Assembly (NCBI GenBank): GCA_014859265.1
Contig: JACUUN010000015.1
Location: 1 to 35,194, forward strand
DNA length: 35,194 nt
Direction: 5' to 3'
Source: Coriobacteriia bacterium
GTDB lineage: Bacteria; Actinomycetota; Coriobacteriia; Anaerosomatales; SLCP01
The translations under genes and the position numbers were made by a program. The first letter of the stretch is position 1, and every line of letters starts with the position of its first letter. The notes below the pieces were generated by a model that saw nothing but the letters and a program-made list of their open reading frames with translations, was not told the origin of the DNA and ran no database searches. Of this stretch, positions 11,490 through 18,946 are shown piece by piece.

Positions 11490-12131
11490 TCAGGCGGCGC
11501 CCCTGGCCGCCGCCATGATCTGGTCGCTCGGGATAGCGCCTTCACGAACGATCACCGGCTCGGGACCGGTGCAGTCGATCACGGTCGACGGCGTCCGGTG
11601 CGCGGTCTCGCCACCGTCGAGCACTACATCCGCAGCCGCGAGGATACGCTCCTCGACCTCGGCGAAGTCGCCCGGCGCCGGCATACCGCTCGTGTTCGCA
11701 GAGGTCGCGATGATCGGGCCACCCGATGCCTGGATGAGTTCCCTGACCACCTCGTGGTCCGGGCTTCTCAGCGCAACTGTGTCGTCGTCGGCGCGAAAGT
11801 CCTTGCCGACGACGTCGGATGCCTTGACTACGAGGCTGAGCGCCCCGGGCCAGAACGCCTTCGCCAGATTGTGCGCGTACTCGGGAACCTCAACGCCGTA
11901 CGTGTTGAGTGCGTCCTCGTCCTCGACGAGCCAGGGCAGAGACTTCTCGAGGGGTCGAACTTTGATGTCGAATATCTCGTGGGGGCCGAAACAGGAGTGT
12001 GCAGCCGCCCCGATGCCGTATACCGTCTCGGTCGGGAACACGACGATCCCGCCGTCTCGCAGCACCGTGGCGGCGAGGTTTATCACTTCTGCTGACGGGT
12101 TCTCCGGATCGATGTGAAACACCTTGCCCAT
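11490..12131 (-). CDS. tsaC: Threonylcarbamoyl-AMP synthase (Sua5/YwlC/YrdC family)
   Basis: This enzyme makes threonylcarbamoyl-AMP from threonine, bicarbonate and ATP for the t6A modification of tRNAs that read ANN codons. The protein has 213 aa and the family motifs VVFPTETVYGIGA, KVRPLEKSLPWLV (the KxRxxxKPL-type motif), WPGALSLVV and the late SANTSGMPAP. The C-terminal Sua5 domain of longer homologues is absent. The ATG at 12131 has GGAGG 9 nt upstream; a TTG two codons earlier is too close to that site. It follows prmC, as in mycobacteria. Confidence 0.92.
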   Translation of the reverse strand: MGKVFHIDPENPSAEVINLAATVLRDGGIVVFPTETVYGIGAAAHSCFGPHEIFDIKVRPLEKSLPWLVEDEDALNTYGVEVPEYAHNLAKAFWPGALSLVVKASDVVGKDFRADDDTVALRSPDHEVVRELIQASGGPIIATSANTSGMPAPGDFAEVEERILAAADVVLDGGETAHRTPSTVIDCTGPEPVIVREGAIPSDQIMAAARGAA

Positions 12132-12176
12132 CGCCAACCGCCTCCGATCATCCTGGACTGCCCTGGCTGGACGAAC

Positions 12177-13043
12177 CTATCTCTTCCGGCCGACCACCAC
12201 GCGGTCCCGGCCGGAGAGGTCCCTCATGACTCTTACTTCTTGATACCACTCCCGCATTCCTTCGGAAGCATGCTTCGCGCATGTTTCGTCAATCTCCATC
12301 GCAAGCACACCGTCGTCCGCCAGCCACGCCTGCGCCTCCTCCACGATGCGGCGCACGACATCGAGCCCGTCGGGACCCCCGTCGAGCGCGAGATGCGGCT
12401 CGAACCCGAGCACCTCGATCGAGAGTTCGGGCAGGTCATCGCTGGGAATGTAGGGCGGGTTGGAGATGACGAGGTCGACTTGGCCGCACAGATCCGTGGG
12501 CACATCCGAGAAGAGGTCGCATTCGAGCACGCTGACCCGGTCGGCCACACCGAGCCGTTCGGTATTCGCGCGCGCCACGGCTACGGAGTGCGGCGCGATC
12601 TCGGTCGCGACCACACGGGCCGAAGGCCGCTCGGTGGCGATGGCGCAGGCGATGCAACCCGAGCCGCTGCACATCTCGAGCACCACCGGGTCGTCGACGT
12701 CATGTATCAGGTCCAGAGCGACATCCACGAGCACCTCGGTCTCGGGACGCGGGATGAACACCCCCGGCTCAACTTGAACGACGATGTGGCGGAAGGGCAT
12801 CTCCCCGGTGACGTATTGGAGCGGCTCGCCCGCGGCCCGGCGCTTGACACTCTCGCGCAGCGTGGCGCGTTCATCGTCGGAGAGCGGTCGCTCGTGGAAG
12901 GCGTACACCTCGACGCGGGACAGACCGGTGGCGGCGGACAGCAGCCACTCAGCAGAGCGCCGAGGCGCATCGACCCCTTCTCGCTCGAAGTACGCGACCG
13001 TCCAGTCGAGCGCGTCTTTGACCGTCCAGACGCGCGCGCCCAT
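12177..13043 (-). CDS. prmC: Peptide chain release factor glutamine methyltransferase
   Basis: This SAM-dependent enzyme of 288 aa methylates the Gln of the GGQ motif in release factors. The N-terminal helical domain covers about residues 1-85 and is followed by a Rossmann methyltransferase. The glutamine-binding motif NPPY is at 195-198, and SAM motif I reads EMCSGSGC (123-130), with Cys in place of the more common Gly or Thr. The start is 3 nt after the prfA stop, so it is coupled to the gene for its substrate. Confidence 0.94.
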   Translation of the reverse strand: MGARVWTVKDALDWTVAYFEREGVDAPRRSAEWLLSAATGLSRVEVYAFHERPLSDDERATLRESVKRRAAGEPLQYVTGEMPFRHIVVQVEPGVFIPRPETEVLVDVALDLIHDVDDPVVLEMCSGSGCIACAIATERPSARVVATEIAPHSVAVARANTERLGVADRVSVLECDLFSDVPTDLCGQVDLVISNPPYIPSDDLPELSIEVLGFEPHLALDGGPDGLDVVRRIVEEAQAWLADDGVLAMEIDETCAKHASEGMREWYQEVRVMRDLSGRDRVVVGRKR

Positions 13044-13046
13044 GCG

Positions 13047-14114
13047 TCAGACCACCGACGCCAGGCGCTCGGCCCGGTCGGCTGCAGCGAGCGCTTCGAT
13101 CACCGGACCGATCTCGCCCATCATGATGGCGGGCAGGTTGTGTACCGTGAGCCCGATGCGGTGGTCGGTCAGCCGGTCTTGGGGGACGTTGTAGGTGCGG
13201 ATCTTCTCCGATCGCCCTCCCGACCCGATCTGGCTGCGCCGCTCTGCTCCGAGCTCCGCCTGCTGGCGCTCGAGCTCGATCTCGTAGAGACGCGCGCGCA
13301 ACACGCGCATCGCGTTCTCCTTGTTCTGCAGCTGTGACTTCTGGTTCTGAGACTGCACCACGAGCCCCGTGGGCAGGTGCGTGATGCGCACCGCCGAGTC
13401 GGTGGTGTTTACCGACTGGCCGCCCGGCCCGCTGGAACGGTAAACGTCGATGCGCAGATCATTCTGGTTGATCTCGACTTCGACGTCCTCGGCCTCGGGG
13501 AGCACTGCCACCGTCGCGGTCGACGTGTGGATGCGCCCGCCGGACTCGGTGGCCGGAATCCGCTGGACACGGTGCACACCAGACTCGAACTTCAGTTTGG
13601 AATAGACTCCTGCGCCCTTGACCACGAACGAAACCTCTTTGAAGCCGCCGACTTCGTTCTCGGAAGCGTCGATCTCCTCGACCTTCCACCGCTTCGACTC
13701 CGCGAAGCGCGTGTACATCCGGTAGAGGTCGGCGGCGAACAGGCCGGCCTCGTCGCCGCCAGCACCCGCGCGAATCTCGACGATGACATTCTTGTCATCG
13801 TTGGGGTCTGTGGGAAGCATCATGACTTTGAGCTCGTCCTCGAGCACAGACTTGCGCCCCTCGAGCTCGGTGAGCTCCTCCCGGGCGAGCTCACGCATCT
13901 CGGAATCGCTCTCCGAACGCATGATCTCCTCCGCATCGGTGATGCCGTCGAGCACGCCGAAGTAAGCAGTGATGGCGTTCGCGAGCGACGTCATGGACGC
14001 CTGCTCCTTGGCGAGACGCGCATAGGTCTTCTGGTCGGAGAGCACCGCCGGATCGCCGAGGCGGTCCGTGAGCTCCCGGTAGGATGCGAGGATCGATTCG
14101 AGCTTGTCACGCAT
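13047..14114 (-). CDS. prfA: Peptide chain release factor 1
   Basis: RF1 ends translation at UAA and UAG; 355 aa. The codon-recognition tripeptide PAT is at residues 187-189 (RIPATESGG), which marks RF1 rather than RF2, and the catalytic GGQ is at 231-233 in [10 protein letters not shown]. The ATG at 14114 has TAAGGA 11 nt upstream. The frame stays open for 200 codons further upstream, but that part is not protein-like. The gene itself ends in TGA, so TGA is an ordinary stop here. Confidence 0.96.
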   Translation of the reverse strand: MRDKLESILASYRELTDRLGDPAVLSDQKTYARLAKEQASMTSLANAITAYFGVLDGITDAEEIMRSESDSEMRELAREELTELEGRKSVLEDELKVMMLPTDPNDDKNVIVEIRAGAGGDEAGLFAADLYRMYTRFAESKRWKVEEIDASENEVGGFKEVSFVVKGAGVYSKLKFESGVHRVQRIPATESGGRIHTSTATVAVLPEAEDVEVEINQNDLRIDVYRSSGPGGQSVNTTDSAVRITHLPTGLVVQSQNQKSQLQNKENAMRVLRARLYEIELERQQAELGAERRSQIGSGGRSEKIRTYNVPQDRLTDHRIGLTVHNLPAIMMGEIGPVIEALAAADRAERLASVV

Positions 14115-14245
14115 GGCGTACTGGGTCCTTAGGTCGGTCGTGCGGTCACTCCAAGCGTAGCACGTCGAAGCAGCACCTGCGGGCATCAGCCAAGCGTGGG
14201 AACGTGTAAGGCACATGGGGGGCACATCACCCGGTCCGGCATCAG

Positions 14246-14490
14246 TTGTCTGCCCTTCTTGTGCCCGAGATGTCACGCAGGGGTGCTCGTGGAGGACTCT
14301 CCCGTGCGATGCGAGACCATGCGAGCCTGAAGCGCTCTTCCGGCAGACGTGCCCCTCGACCGTGCCGCAGCCCGGACCACCGGATGCTCGTCTTAGGGAC
14401 GTTACACGACATCCCCGCGAAGGCTGTCGAAGCCGGTGTGACGTCGGCCCCCGTGGTGTTCGGGGAAGTCGCCGCACATCGGGCTGGAAG
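14246..14490 (+). pseudogene. Decayed C-terminal remnant of a tetrapyrrole (uroporphyrinogen-III type) methyltransferase
   Basis: One plus-strand frame from 14384 reads [16 protein letters not shown] then [15 protein letters not shown]. This matches the end of SUMT/CobA-type methylases, where GTL-x-x-I, EAG, P-x-x-VVGEV and R recur in that order. Just before it SPDHR recalls the usual P-x-Q-R. Further upstream the frame shows [14 protein letters not shown], and another frame shows VEDSPV, reminiscent of the preceding LPEI...G and DTPVA segments, so at least one frameshift is implied. Nothing of the N-terminal half remains because prfA begins at 14114. The similarity was judged by eye. This fills most of the 418-bp gap between prfA and the DUF3786 gene. 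Confidence 0.42.
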
Positions 14491-14532
14491 ACGGACTGGA
14501 CACCGCGCACGGAGTCGAGGACGATATCGGTC

Positions 14533-15129
14533 ATGGGACAGGAAGCGCTTCGGGCGGCACGCACGTTGGCCGTTGGCAGGAATCCCCGTGCGGCGGCCGA
14601 GGCAATCGAGGCGACGTTCGAGGGGTCGGACGACCGCGGGAGTCTGTGGCTGCCCTTCTTCGGCTCGCTCGTCGAGGTGACGTATCCGGATCTTGATGTC
14701 CGTGCGGATCCCGAACTACCGCCGCACATCAAGGCACTCTTGCTGCACCATATCGCCAGAAGCGACGGCACGCGGCCGACGGGAAGATGGATCGCCTTCT
14801 CCGAGCTACCCGATGGCTCTTTCTACTCGGCAGCGTTCCGCGGGTACGCGCCCGACGCGATCGTGCGACGCCTGGCTGCCCGACCCGAGGCGCTCTTTGA
14901 GGCCGTCGCGCGCCTCGGAGGCGAACCCCTTGCGGGCATCGCCGATCGTGCCTGGACGGTGCTCGCGCTCCCGAGGGTTCCTCTCGCGTTGCTCTGGTGG
15001 AATGCGGATGAGGAGTTTGGCGCCCGTTGCGACGTCCTGTTCGACTCCACCGCCCCGAACCACCTGCCGACGGACGGTTGTGCGGTTCTCGGATCCTGGC
15101 TGGTCGCGAGGCTGTTCGCTCGTGCCTGA
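14533..15129 (+). CDS. DUF3786-type protein, function unknown
   Basis: This 198-aa soluble protein begins [15 protein letters not shown]. The middle and C-terminal parts follow the DUF3786 pattern: [15 protein letters not shown] (about 75-90), [19 protein letters not shown], a later [24 protein letters not shown], and the end [17 protein letters not shown]. The family is common in anaerobes and its function is unknown to me. The ATG has GAGGA 10 nt upstream. It stands alone on the plus strand, just after the methylase remnant. That pairing may reflect a former tetrapyrrole-linked locus (inference). Confidence 0.65.
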   Translation: MGQEALRAARTLAVGRNPRAAAEAIEATFEGSDDRGSLWLPFFGSLVEVTYPDLDVRADPELPPHIKALLLHHIARSDGTRPTGRWIAFSELPDGSFYSAAFRGYAPDAIVRRLAARPEALFEAVARLGGEPLAGIADRAWTVLALPRVPLALLWWNADEEFGARCDVLFDSTAPNHLPTDGCAVLGSWLVARLFARA

Positions 15130-15317
15130 TCGAAACGCGGTGGGCGGTCGTGTGTAACGCCGTCACGCGCCCGCAGCGCGACAGCCGTCTCGCGACACCT
15201 ACCTCGCAGACCGCGGCGAACACGCGATCCTCGAGTCCCTCGAAACCGGACGCCGATGCGACCAAAGACCGATGGATGCGGTACGTTCATACACGGAGAT
15301 CCTAACCCCTATGAATC

Positions 15318-15866
15318 TTACACGTCCCCGAGTGTGCTCCACCCGCGCCCGAGGACACGCCAGTACGTGCGGCTCGCGAGTGCGAGCGCCGTCGCAATGG
15401 CTATGTACAAGACGCCGAGCACGGGACGCGGTGTCGTGGTTAGGCGCAGGGCGTGACCGCCCGCCATCATGATGACGACGACAACCCAGGAGCGCACCGA
15501 GAGGAACCCGATAATCGATCCGTCCGGCCCACGATCATGGATGCGGCGAGCAACACCGCGGACGACCCCGTCCAGCAGGAAGCGTGCTTTCACTACTCCG
15601 ATGACCACGCCAGCACCTGCCAGGAGCGGCGCCCAGGCCACCGGCAGAAGCCATCCGGCGCCGCGGATGCCGAGGATGGCGGCGGCCACGAGCCACAGCC
15701 CACCGGCCAGGACGAGCTGAACGCGCTCGCCCGCGACGAGGGATGGCCGAACAACGATATCCGGCATCGCATCGACGGACGGGGCGACCGGAGCGGCGCC
15801 GACAACCGGTACCGACGACGGCACGGTCGCGCATGAATCAACGGGTTGTTCCATGGGGCGATGCAT
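15318..15866 (-). CDS. Small membrane protein of unknown function
   Basis: This 182-aa protein has a polar N-terminus of about 45 residues and then four likely membrane helices: VQLVLAGGLWLVAAAILGI, WLLPVAWAPLLAGAGVVIGVV, SWVVVVIMMAGGHALRL and VLGVLYIAIATALALA. A charged loop, KARFLLDGVVRGVARRIHDRG, lies between the second and third. I recognise no named family. No good ribosome binding site precedes the ATG at 15866; the ATG at 15854 is an alternative. It lies 14 nt after the DUF1385 gene and may be its last operon partner. The 188 bp between its end and the DUF3786 gene hold nothing I can identify. Confidence 0.6.
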   Translation of the reverse strand: MHRPMEQPVDSCATVPSSVPVVGAAPVAPSVDAMPDIVVRPSLVAGERVQLVLAGGLWLVAAAILGIRGAGWLLPVAWAPLLAGAGVVIGVVKARFLLDGVVRGVARRIHDRGPDGSIIGFLSVRSWVVVVIMMAGGHALRLTTTPRPVLGVLYIAIATALALASRTYWRVLGRGWSTLGDV

Positions 15867-15880
15867 AGCAAACGCCGCGC

Positions 15881-16906
15881 CTACGAGAGGATGACGGGCT
15901 CAACGTCGTCGGCGGCGACCTCATCAGCCGGAAGACCAGCGTCGCACGTGCCAACTTCGGGAACAGTCTTGCCACGCGCAAGAGCTTCCTCGCGCTCCTC
16001 GCAGGCAATCACCCGCTGCATCGCCACCACCGCGACCTCGACCATGTCGTCGTCGGGCTCCCTCGTAGTCATCCGCTGGAGCTGCAGCCCGGGCCAGAGC
16101 ACGACCTTCACGAACGGGTTGTCGGGCGCCTTGCCGGCCCACTTGATGACCTCGTACGCCAGTCCCGCAATCAGCGGCAGCAGCAAAATGCGGAATGAGA
16201 TGGCAACGATGAGCGTGATTGCGCGATGGTCCGTTCCGAGCAGGGCGGTGACGGCCTTCACCGGTATGAGTGAGAACACCAGGATCGCGATGACCATCAC
16301 CATGAGCAGGAACGACGTTCCGCAGCGCACGTGCATCGTCTGGTGTCGCTGGATGATCTCCGCATCGAGTGGAAGGCCGCGCTCGTAGGCGTGGATCGTC
16401 TTGTGTTCGGCCCCGTGATATGCGAAGACGCGCTGAATGTCCTTGATGCGGCTGATCGCCCAGATGTAAGCGAAGAACGCAACCACGCGCAGCACACCGT
16501 CGACCACGTTCCAGGTGAACGGCCGCTCGGTAGCCTGGCCCACCATGAGGTTGGTGAGCAGCGCGGGCACTACGATGAAGAGCAACACCGCCAGGCCCAC
16601 GCCCAGCGTCATCGATAGCGCGATCTCCTTGCTGGAGAGCTGCTCCTCCTCGGTCTCGCCAGCGTGTTCGGCAGAGACGGCGAAGGCCTTCATTGCGAGC
16701 ACCAGGCTCTCGTAGAGGCCCACCACTCCGCGAATGACGGGCTTGGCCAGTTTGGGATGCCTGGAGACCGCCGTGCGCAGCGCATGCTCCTCGACGTAGA
16801 TGTCACCGTCCGACTTGCGGATGGCCACCGCCCAGTTGTGCCTGCCTCTCATCATGACGCCCTCGAGAACCGCCTGGCCCCCGATGTGGGTGTGTTTGAC
16901 CGGCAT
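15881..16906 (-). CDS. DUF1385 membrane protein (YqhQ-like)
   Basis: This 341-aa polytopic protein begins MPVKHTHIGGQAVLEGVMMRGR, the hallmark of DUF1385/YqhQ. It also carries the conserved HGAEHKTIHAYE segment after the second membrane pair, and RCGTSFLLM. About four hydrophobic helices are visible. A long acidic C-terminal tail (about 60 residues) follows. The biochemical function of the family is not known to me. The ATG at 16906 has GAAGGA 10 nt upstream and overlaps the stop of the preceding small membrane protein gene (TGATG), so the two are coupled. Confidence 0.88.
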   Translation of the reverse strand: MPVKHTHIGGQAVLEGVMMRGRHNWAVAIRKSDGDIYVEEHALRTAVSRHPKLAKPVIRGVVGLYESLVLAMKAFAVSAEHAGETEEEQLSSKEIALSMTLGVGLAVLLFIVVPALLTNLMVGQATERPFTWNVVDGVLRVVAFFAYIWAISRIKDIQRVFAYHGAEHKTIHAYERGLPLDAEIIQRHQTMHVRCGTSFLLMVMVIAILVFSLIPVKAVTALLGTDHRAITLIVAISFRILLLPLIAGLAYEVIKWAGKAPDNPFVKVVLWPGLQLQRMTTREPDDDMVEVAVVAMQRVIACEEREEALARGKTVPEVGTCDAGLPADEVAADDVEPVILS

Positions 16907-17293
16907 CAGCGCTCGTCCTTCCATCCGAAAAGTGTCGCCCATCCCCGCTTGTTCTCCACAGAGACCGACGAGTAGGTCGCTAGCCATACGAGATAGACAA
17001 CGACGGCCGCGAGCAGGAGTCCCACGTCAGGCTGGTTCGTCCAATGCGGACGCCCCCGCAGTCCGAAGACGTTCATGATAGCAAGGCCGGCGAGGGCCAT
17101 GGTCACGAGCGAGACGTTTGCGGCGTTGTCCCGGCGCTCGAGGTAGCGGACGGCCGGCCACAGGCCCACCATGAGCACGGGTGAAGGACGCCGCAACGAC
17201 GACCGGCACCAGGATGTGAGCGGGGGCCACGGCCCAGTCCAGATCGTATCTGGCGCTTGGTCCGGTGATCCCGCGTACGAGCCAATCACTCAC
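16906..17293 (-). CDS. Small three-helix membrane protein, frameshifted at 17179-17181
   Basis: Two overlapping frames together give one coherent protein of about 128 aa. The first runs MSDWLVRGITGPSARYDLDW to HILVPVVVAASFT. The second continues VLMVGLWPAVRYLERRDNAA through VSLVTMALAGLAIMNVF to VGLLLAAVVVYLVWLATY and ends GWKDER. The switch falls at a run of three G on the plus strand (17179-17181); one base fewer restores a single frame. The GTG start at 17293 overlaps the end of thyX by 8 nt, and the stop overlaps the start of the DUF1385 gene. No family recognised. The intact gene context on both sides suggests a consensus error or a very recent mutation. Confidence 0.6.
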
Positions 17294-17969
17294 GCCGGGG
17301 CGCCCGTTCGTACGGCTCGCCGCAGATCATCTTCCCCTCCGGACAAGGACCCCGGCGGCAGGATGCCCCAGCATCCATGAACAGGTACGGTGCCGTCGGC
17401 TCAGCCAGGGCGAGCATGGCGAGCGCGAGGTCGCAGATCTCCCACTGGGCGCGTTTGCAGCACCGGACCTCGAAGAAGTGAAGTAGCTCGCGCACGTTCA
17501 TTGTGATGACGATCTTCGTTTCCATCGCGTTGGGCAATAGGTAGCGGGCGTCTTCTGCAGGTATCCCGGATTCGACGAGCTCGCGGTATGCGGCGAACGC
17601 CTCAGAGGCCGCTGCGTCGAAGCGGGAGCGCACCACCGGGTCGTCCTGCACGCTCGGCGGAACGATGAAGCACGGTTCGTCCTCGTAGGCGACGTATCGC
17701 TGCGACTGCTGGTTGTAGGAAGCAAGACGATGACGCACGAGCTGGTGCGTCATCGCGCGCGAAACCCCGTCGACGGCGAAGGTGTAGGAGGCGTGCTCGA
17801 GAGCTGAGAAGTGCCCCGAGGTCATGATCGTACGCAAGACCTTGCGCACCGCCTCGTCCGACATACCCTCCATGAGTGTGGCGGCACCGACCGGCGCATA
17901 ACAGAGCCGCGCAGCGACAGCGACAGCTCGCTCGGGGTCGGGAGTGTGGTAGAGCATGCGGACGTCCAA
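17286..17969 (-). CDS. thyX: Flavin-dependent thymidylate synthase
   Basis: ThyX makes dTMP from dUMP with methylene-tetrahydrofolate, using FAD and NADPH. The protein has 227 aa. The family signature RHRxxSxxxxSxRY is present exactly as RHRLASYNQQSQRY (residues 79-92). LLPNAMETKIVITMNVRELLHFF and the CCKRAQWEI segment are also typical. The start appears to be TTG at 17969 with GAGGAAG 5 nt upstream; the next ATG (17957) is too far from that site. It works with the dCMP deaminase and GlyA encoded in the same window. Confidence 0.95.
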   Translation of the reverse strand: MDVRMLYHTPDPERAVAVAARLCYAPVGAATLMEGMSDEAVRKVLRTIMTSGHFSALEHASYTFAVDGVSRAMTHQLVRHRLASYNQQSQRYVAYEDEPCFIVPPSVQDDPVVRSRFDAAASEAFAAYRELVESGIPAEDARYLLPNAMETKIVITMNVRELLHFFEVRCCKRAQWEICDLALAMLALAEPTAPYLFMDAGASCRRGPCPEGKMICGEPYERAPRRE

Positions 17970-17995
17970 GGTGCCTTCCTCAAGCAGACAGCAGA

Positions 17996-18020
17996 GAGGC
18001 GAGCACTGACGGCTCGCCTC
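17996..18020 (-). terminator. Stem-loop upstream of thyX
   Basis: A 9-bp stem pairs 17996-18004 with 18012-18020 around a 7-nt loop. On the minus strand it is followed by TCTGCTGTCTGCTT, moderately U-rich, and then by the thyX ribosome binding site. It could stop readthrough into thyX or act as a leader structure. Confidence 0.4.
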
Positions 18021-18074
18021 GCCATTCTAACAGTTACTCGCTCGTCCGAGAGACGTCAGGAGTGTGAAGAAGAT

Positions 18075-18094
18075 TCGCGACGGCGACTTCGCGA
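18075..18094 (-). terminator. Candidate terminator just after the micro-frame
   Basis: TCGCGA at 18075-18080 pairs with TCGCGA at 18089-18094 (6-bp stem, 8-nt loop). On the minus strand it starts 4 nt after the stop of the 19-codon frame and is followed by ATCTTCTTC. The stem is short, so the call is tentative. Confidence 0.35.
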
Positions 18095-18098
18095 TGTC

Positions 18099-18158
18099 TC
18101 ACTTCAACCGGCTCAGTTGCAGCTCGCAGCACGTTTTGTACTGCTCCCACTTGCTCAT
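18099..18158 (-). CDS. Candidate 19-aa micro-protein
   Basis: The frame encodes MSKWEQYKTCCELQLSRLK. GAGGGAGA lies 8 nt before the ATG, a good ribosome binding site for this genome, and a hairpin with a U-rich tail follows the stop. The peptide is short and charged with an aromatic residue and a Cys pair, and has no membrane segment. I know no family. Because chance frames of this size are common, the support comes only from the flanking signals. It could also be a leader peptide. Confidence 0.3.
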   Translation of the reverse strand: MSKWEQYKTCCELQLSRLK

Positions 18159-18352
18159 GTCTGCACTCTCCCTCATGTCTGCGGGGATTCGTCTATCCCC
18201 AACTAACCTAACCCGGAAACCCTGTTTGAGCTGGGCTGTCTCTCGGTTTCCGAAACGGGCATCGGGCACACGTCGACACTCACGGCGCATCACCGCTAAG
18301 AAAGCACAGGCACCACCGCTTCCCACCAGACCCCTTCGCACGTGCGTAAGGA

Positions 18353-18384
18353 CGAAAGGGCGAACCCGCAGGCCCGCCCTTTCG
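18353..18384 (-). terminator. Rho-independent terminator after rpmE
   Basis: A 10-bp stem pairs CGAAAGGGCG (18353-18362) with CGCCCTTTCG (18375-18384) around a 12-nt loop. On the minus strand it begins 27 nt after the rpmE stop, and the 3' arm ends CCCTTTCGTCCTT. Good candidate for the end of the rho-rpmE transcript. Confidence 0.65.
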
Positions 18385-18410
18385 CTATCTGGAATCTGGG
18401 TTCCCGTAGT

Positions 18411-18848
18411 CTACTCGGCGCTCTCCTCGGCGGGTGCCTCCTCGGCCGGGGCTTCCTCGGCGGGTGCCTCGACAGCCACCGCGTCGGCCACACCTTCGAC
18501 CGCTGCCACAGCGGTCTCGTGCTTCGCGGACTTGGCAGCCTTCTCGGCGTCCTTGGCAGCACGGGCCTCACGAGCCGCCAGAGCGGTCTCTTCGTGCACC
18601 TTCTGGCGCGCGGCGCGCTCGACGGCCTCGCGCTCGATGACGTCGGTGGCCGAAGCGCCGAATTTATCAGCGAAGCGCTGGACGCGTCCGCCAGAGTCGA
18701 CAAGCTTCTGGGTGCCGGTGTAGAACGGATGGCACTTGGAGCAGAGCTCGATGTGGAGCTCACTCTTGGTGGAGCGGGTCTTGAACGACTCGCCGCACGA
18801 ACACGTCACCGTGCTCTCGACGTAGTCCGGGTGGATACCCTCACGCAC
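18411..18848 (-). CDS. rpmE: Ribosomal protein bL31 with long Ala/Glu tail
   Basis: Residues 1-70 are a normal zinc-type bL31: [19 protein letters not shown] with Cys16, Cys18, Cys36 and Cys39, and the [18 protein letters not shown] core. It binds the large ribosomal subunit at the central protuberance. The protein then continues for about 75 residues of Ala, Glu and Lys, roughly doubling the usual length, and ends in three APAEE repeats. The tail is probably helical then disordered. The start is GTG with GGAGGTGA 6 nt upstream. It follows rho, as in other actinobacteria. Confidence 0.93.
   Translation of the reverse strand: MREGIHPDYVESTVTCSCGESFKTRSTKSELHIELCSKCHPFYTGTQKLVDSGGRVQRFADKFGASATDVIEREAVERAARQKVHEETALAAREARAAKDAEKAAKSAKHETAVAAVEGVADAVAVEAPAEEAPAEEAPAEESAE
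18423..18467 (-). repeat. Three 15-bp tandem repeats coding APAEE at the end of rpmE
   Basis: Residues 128-142 of bL31 are APAEE three times in a row, encoded by three near-identical 15-bp units. Copies differ at third codon positions. Such a tract can change length by slippage in whole codon units without breaking the frame. Confidence 0.75.
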
Positions 18849-18869
18849 GTGCAGTCACCTCCGATAAGC

Positions 18870-18892
18870 GGCCCTGGTTTCCGACCAGGGCC
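18870..18892 (-). terminator. Stem-loop between rho and rpmE
   Basis: GGCCCTGGT (18870-18878) pairs with ACCAGGGCC (18884-18892) around a 5-nt loop. It lies in the 98-bp spacer, directly ahead of the rpmE ribosome binding site on the minus strand. The following GCTTATC is poorly U-rich, so it may be a leaky terminator, a processing site or a control hairpin for bL31. Confidence 0.45.
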
Positions 18893-18946
18893 TCAGCACA
18901 AAGCCGAGCTAGTGTAGCACGCGTCCTGCGGGCGGGCAACGAAGCG

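Larger units (their letters stand above)
17970..18410. other. 440-bp gap between thyX and rpmE with three hairpins and a micro-frame
   Basis: No full-size gene is present. Read on the minus strand the order is rpmE terminator (18384-18353), a 6-bp stem at 18200-18183, the 19-codon frame (18158-18099), a hairpin with a U-rich tail (18094-18075) and a second hairpin (18020-17996) before thyX. No tRNA cloverleaf was seen. The arrangement could be a small independent transcription unit. Confidence 0.5.

Noticed and set aside
14425-14500. Sequence resembling part of a cobalamin riboswitch (GAAGCCGGTGTGA, then GCTGGAAGAC)
   Set aside because: It lacks the conserved core hairpins, and the same bases encode the [14 protein letters not shown] end of the methylase remnant, which explains them better.
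14115-14771. Long N-terminal extension of prfA
   Set aside because: The open frame continues upstream of 14114, but the translated sequence is low in protein character and overlaps the plus-strand genes; the ATG at 14114 gives standard RF1.
15130-15317. A minus-strand frame with FEGLEDRVFAAVCEVGVARRL
   Set aside because: It looks slightly protein-like but has no start signal, no recognisable family and no partner gene.
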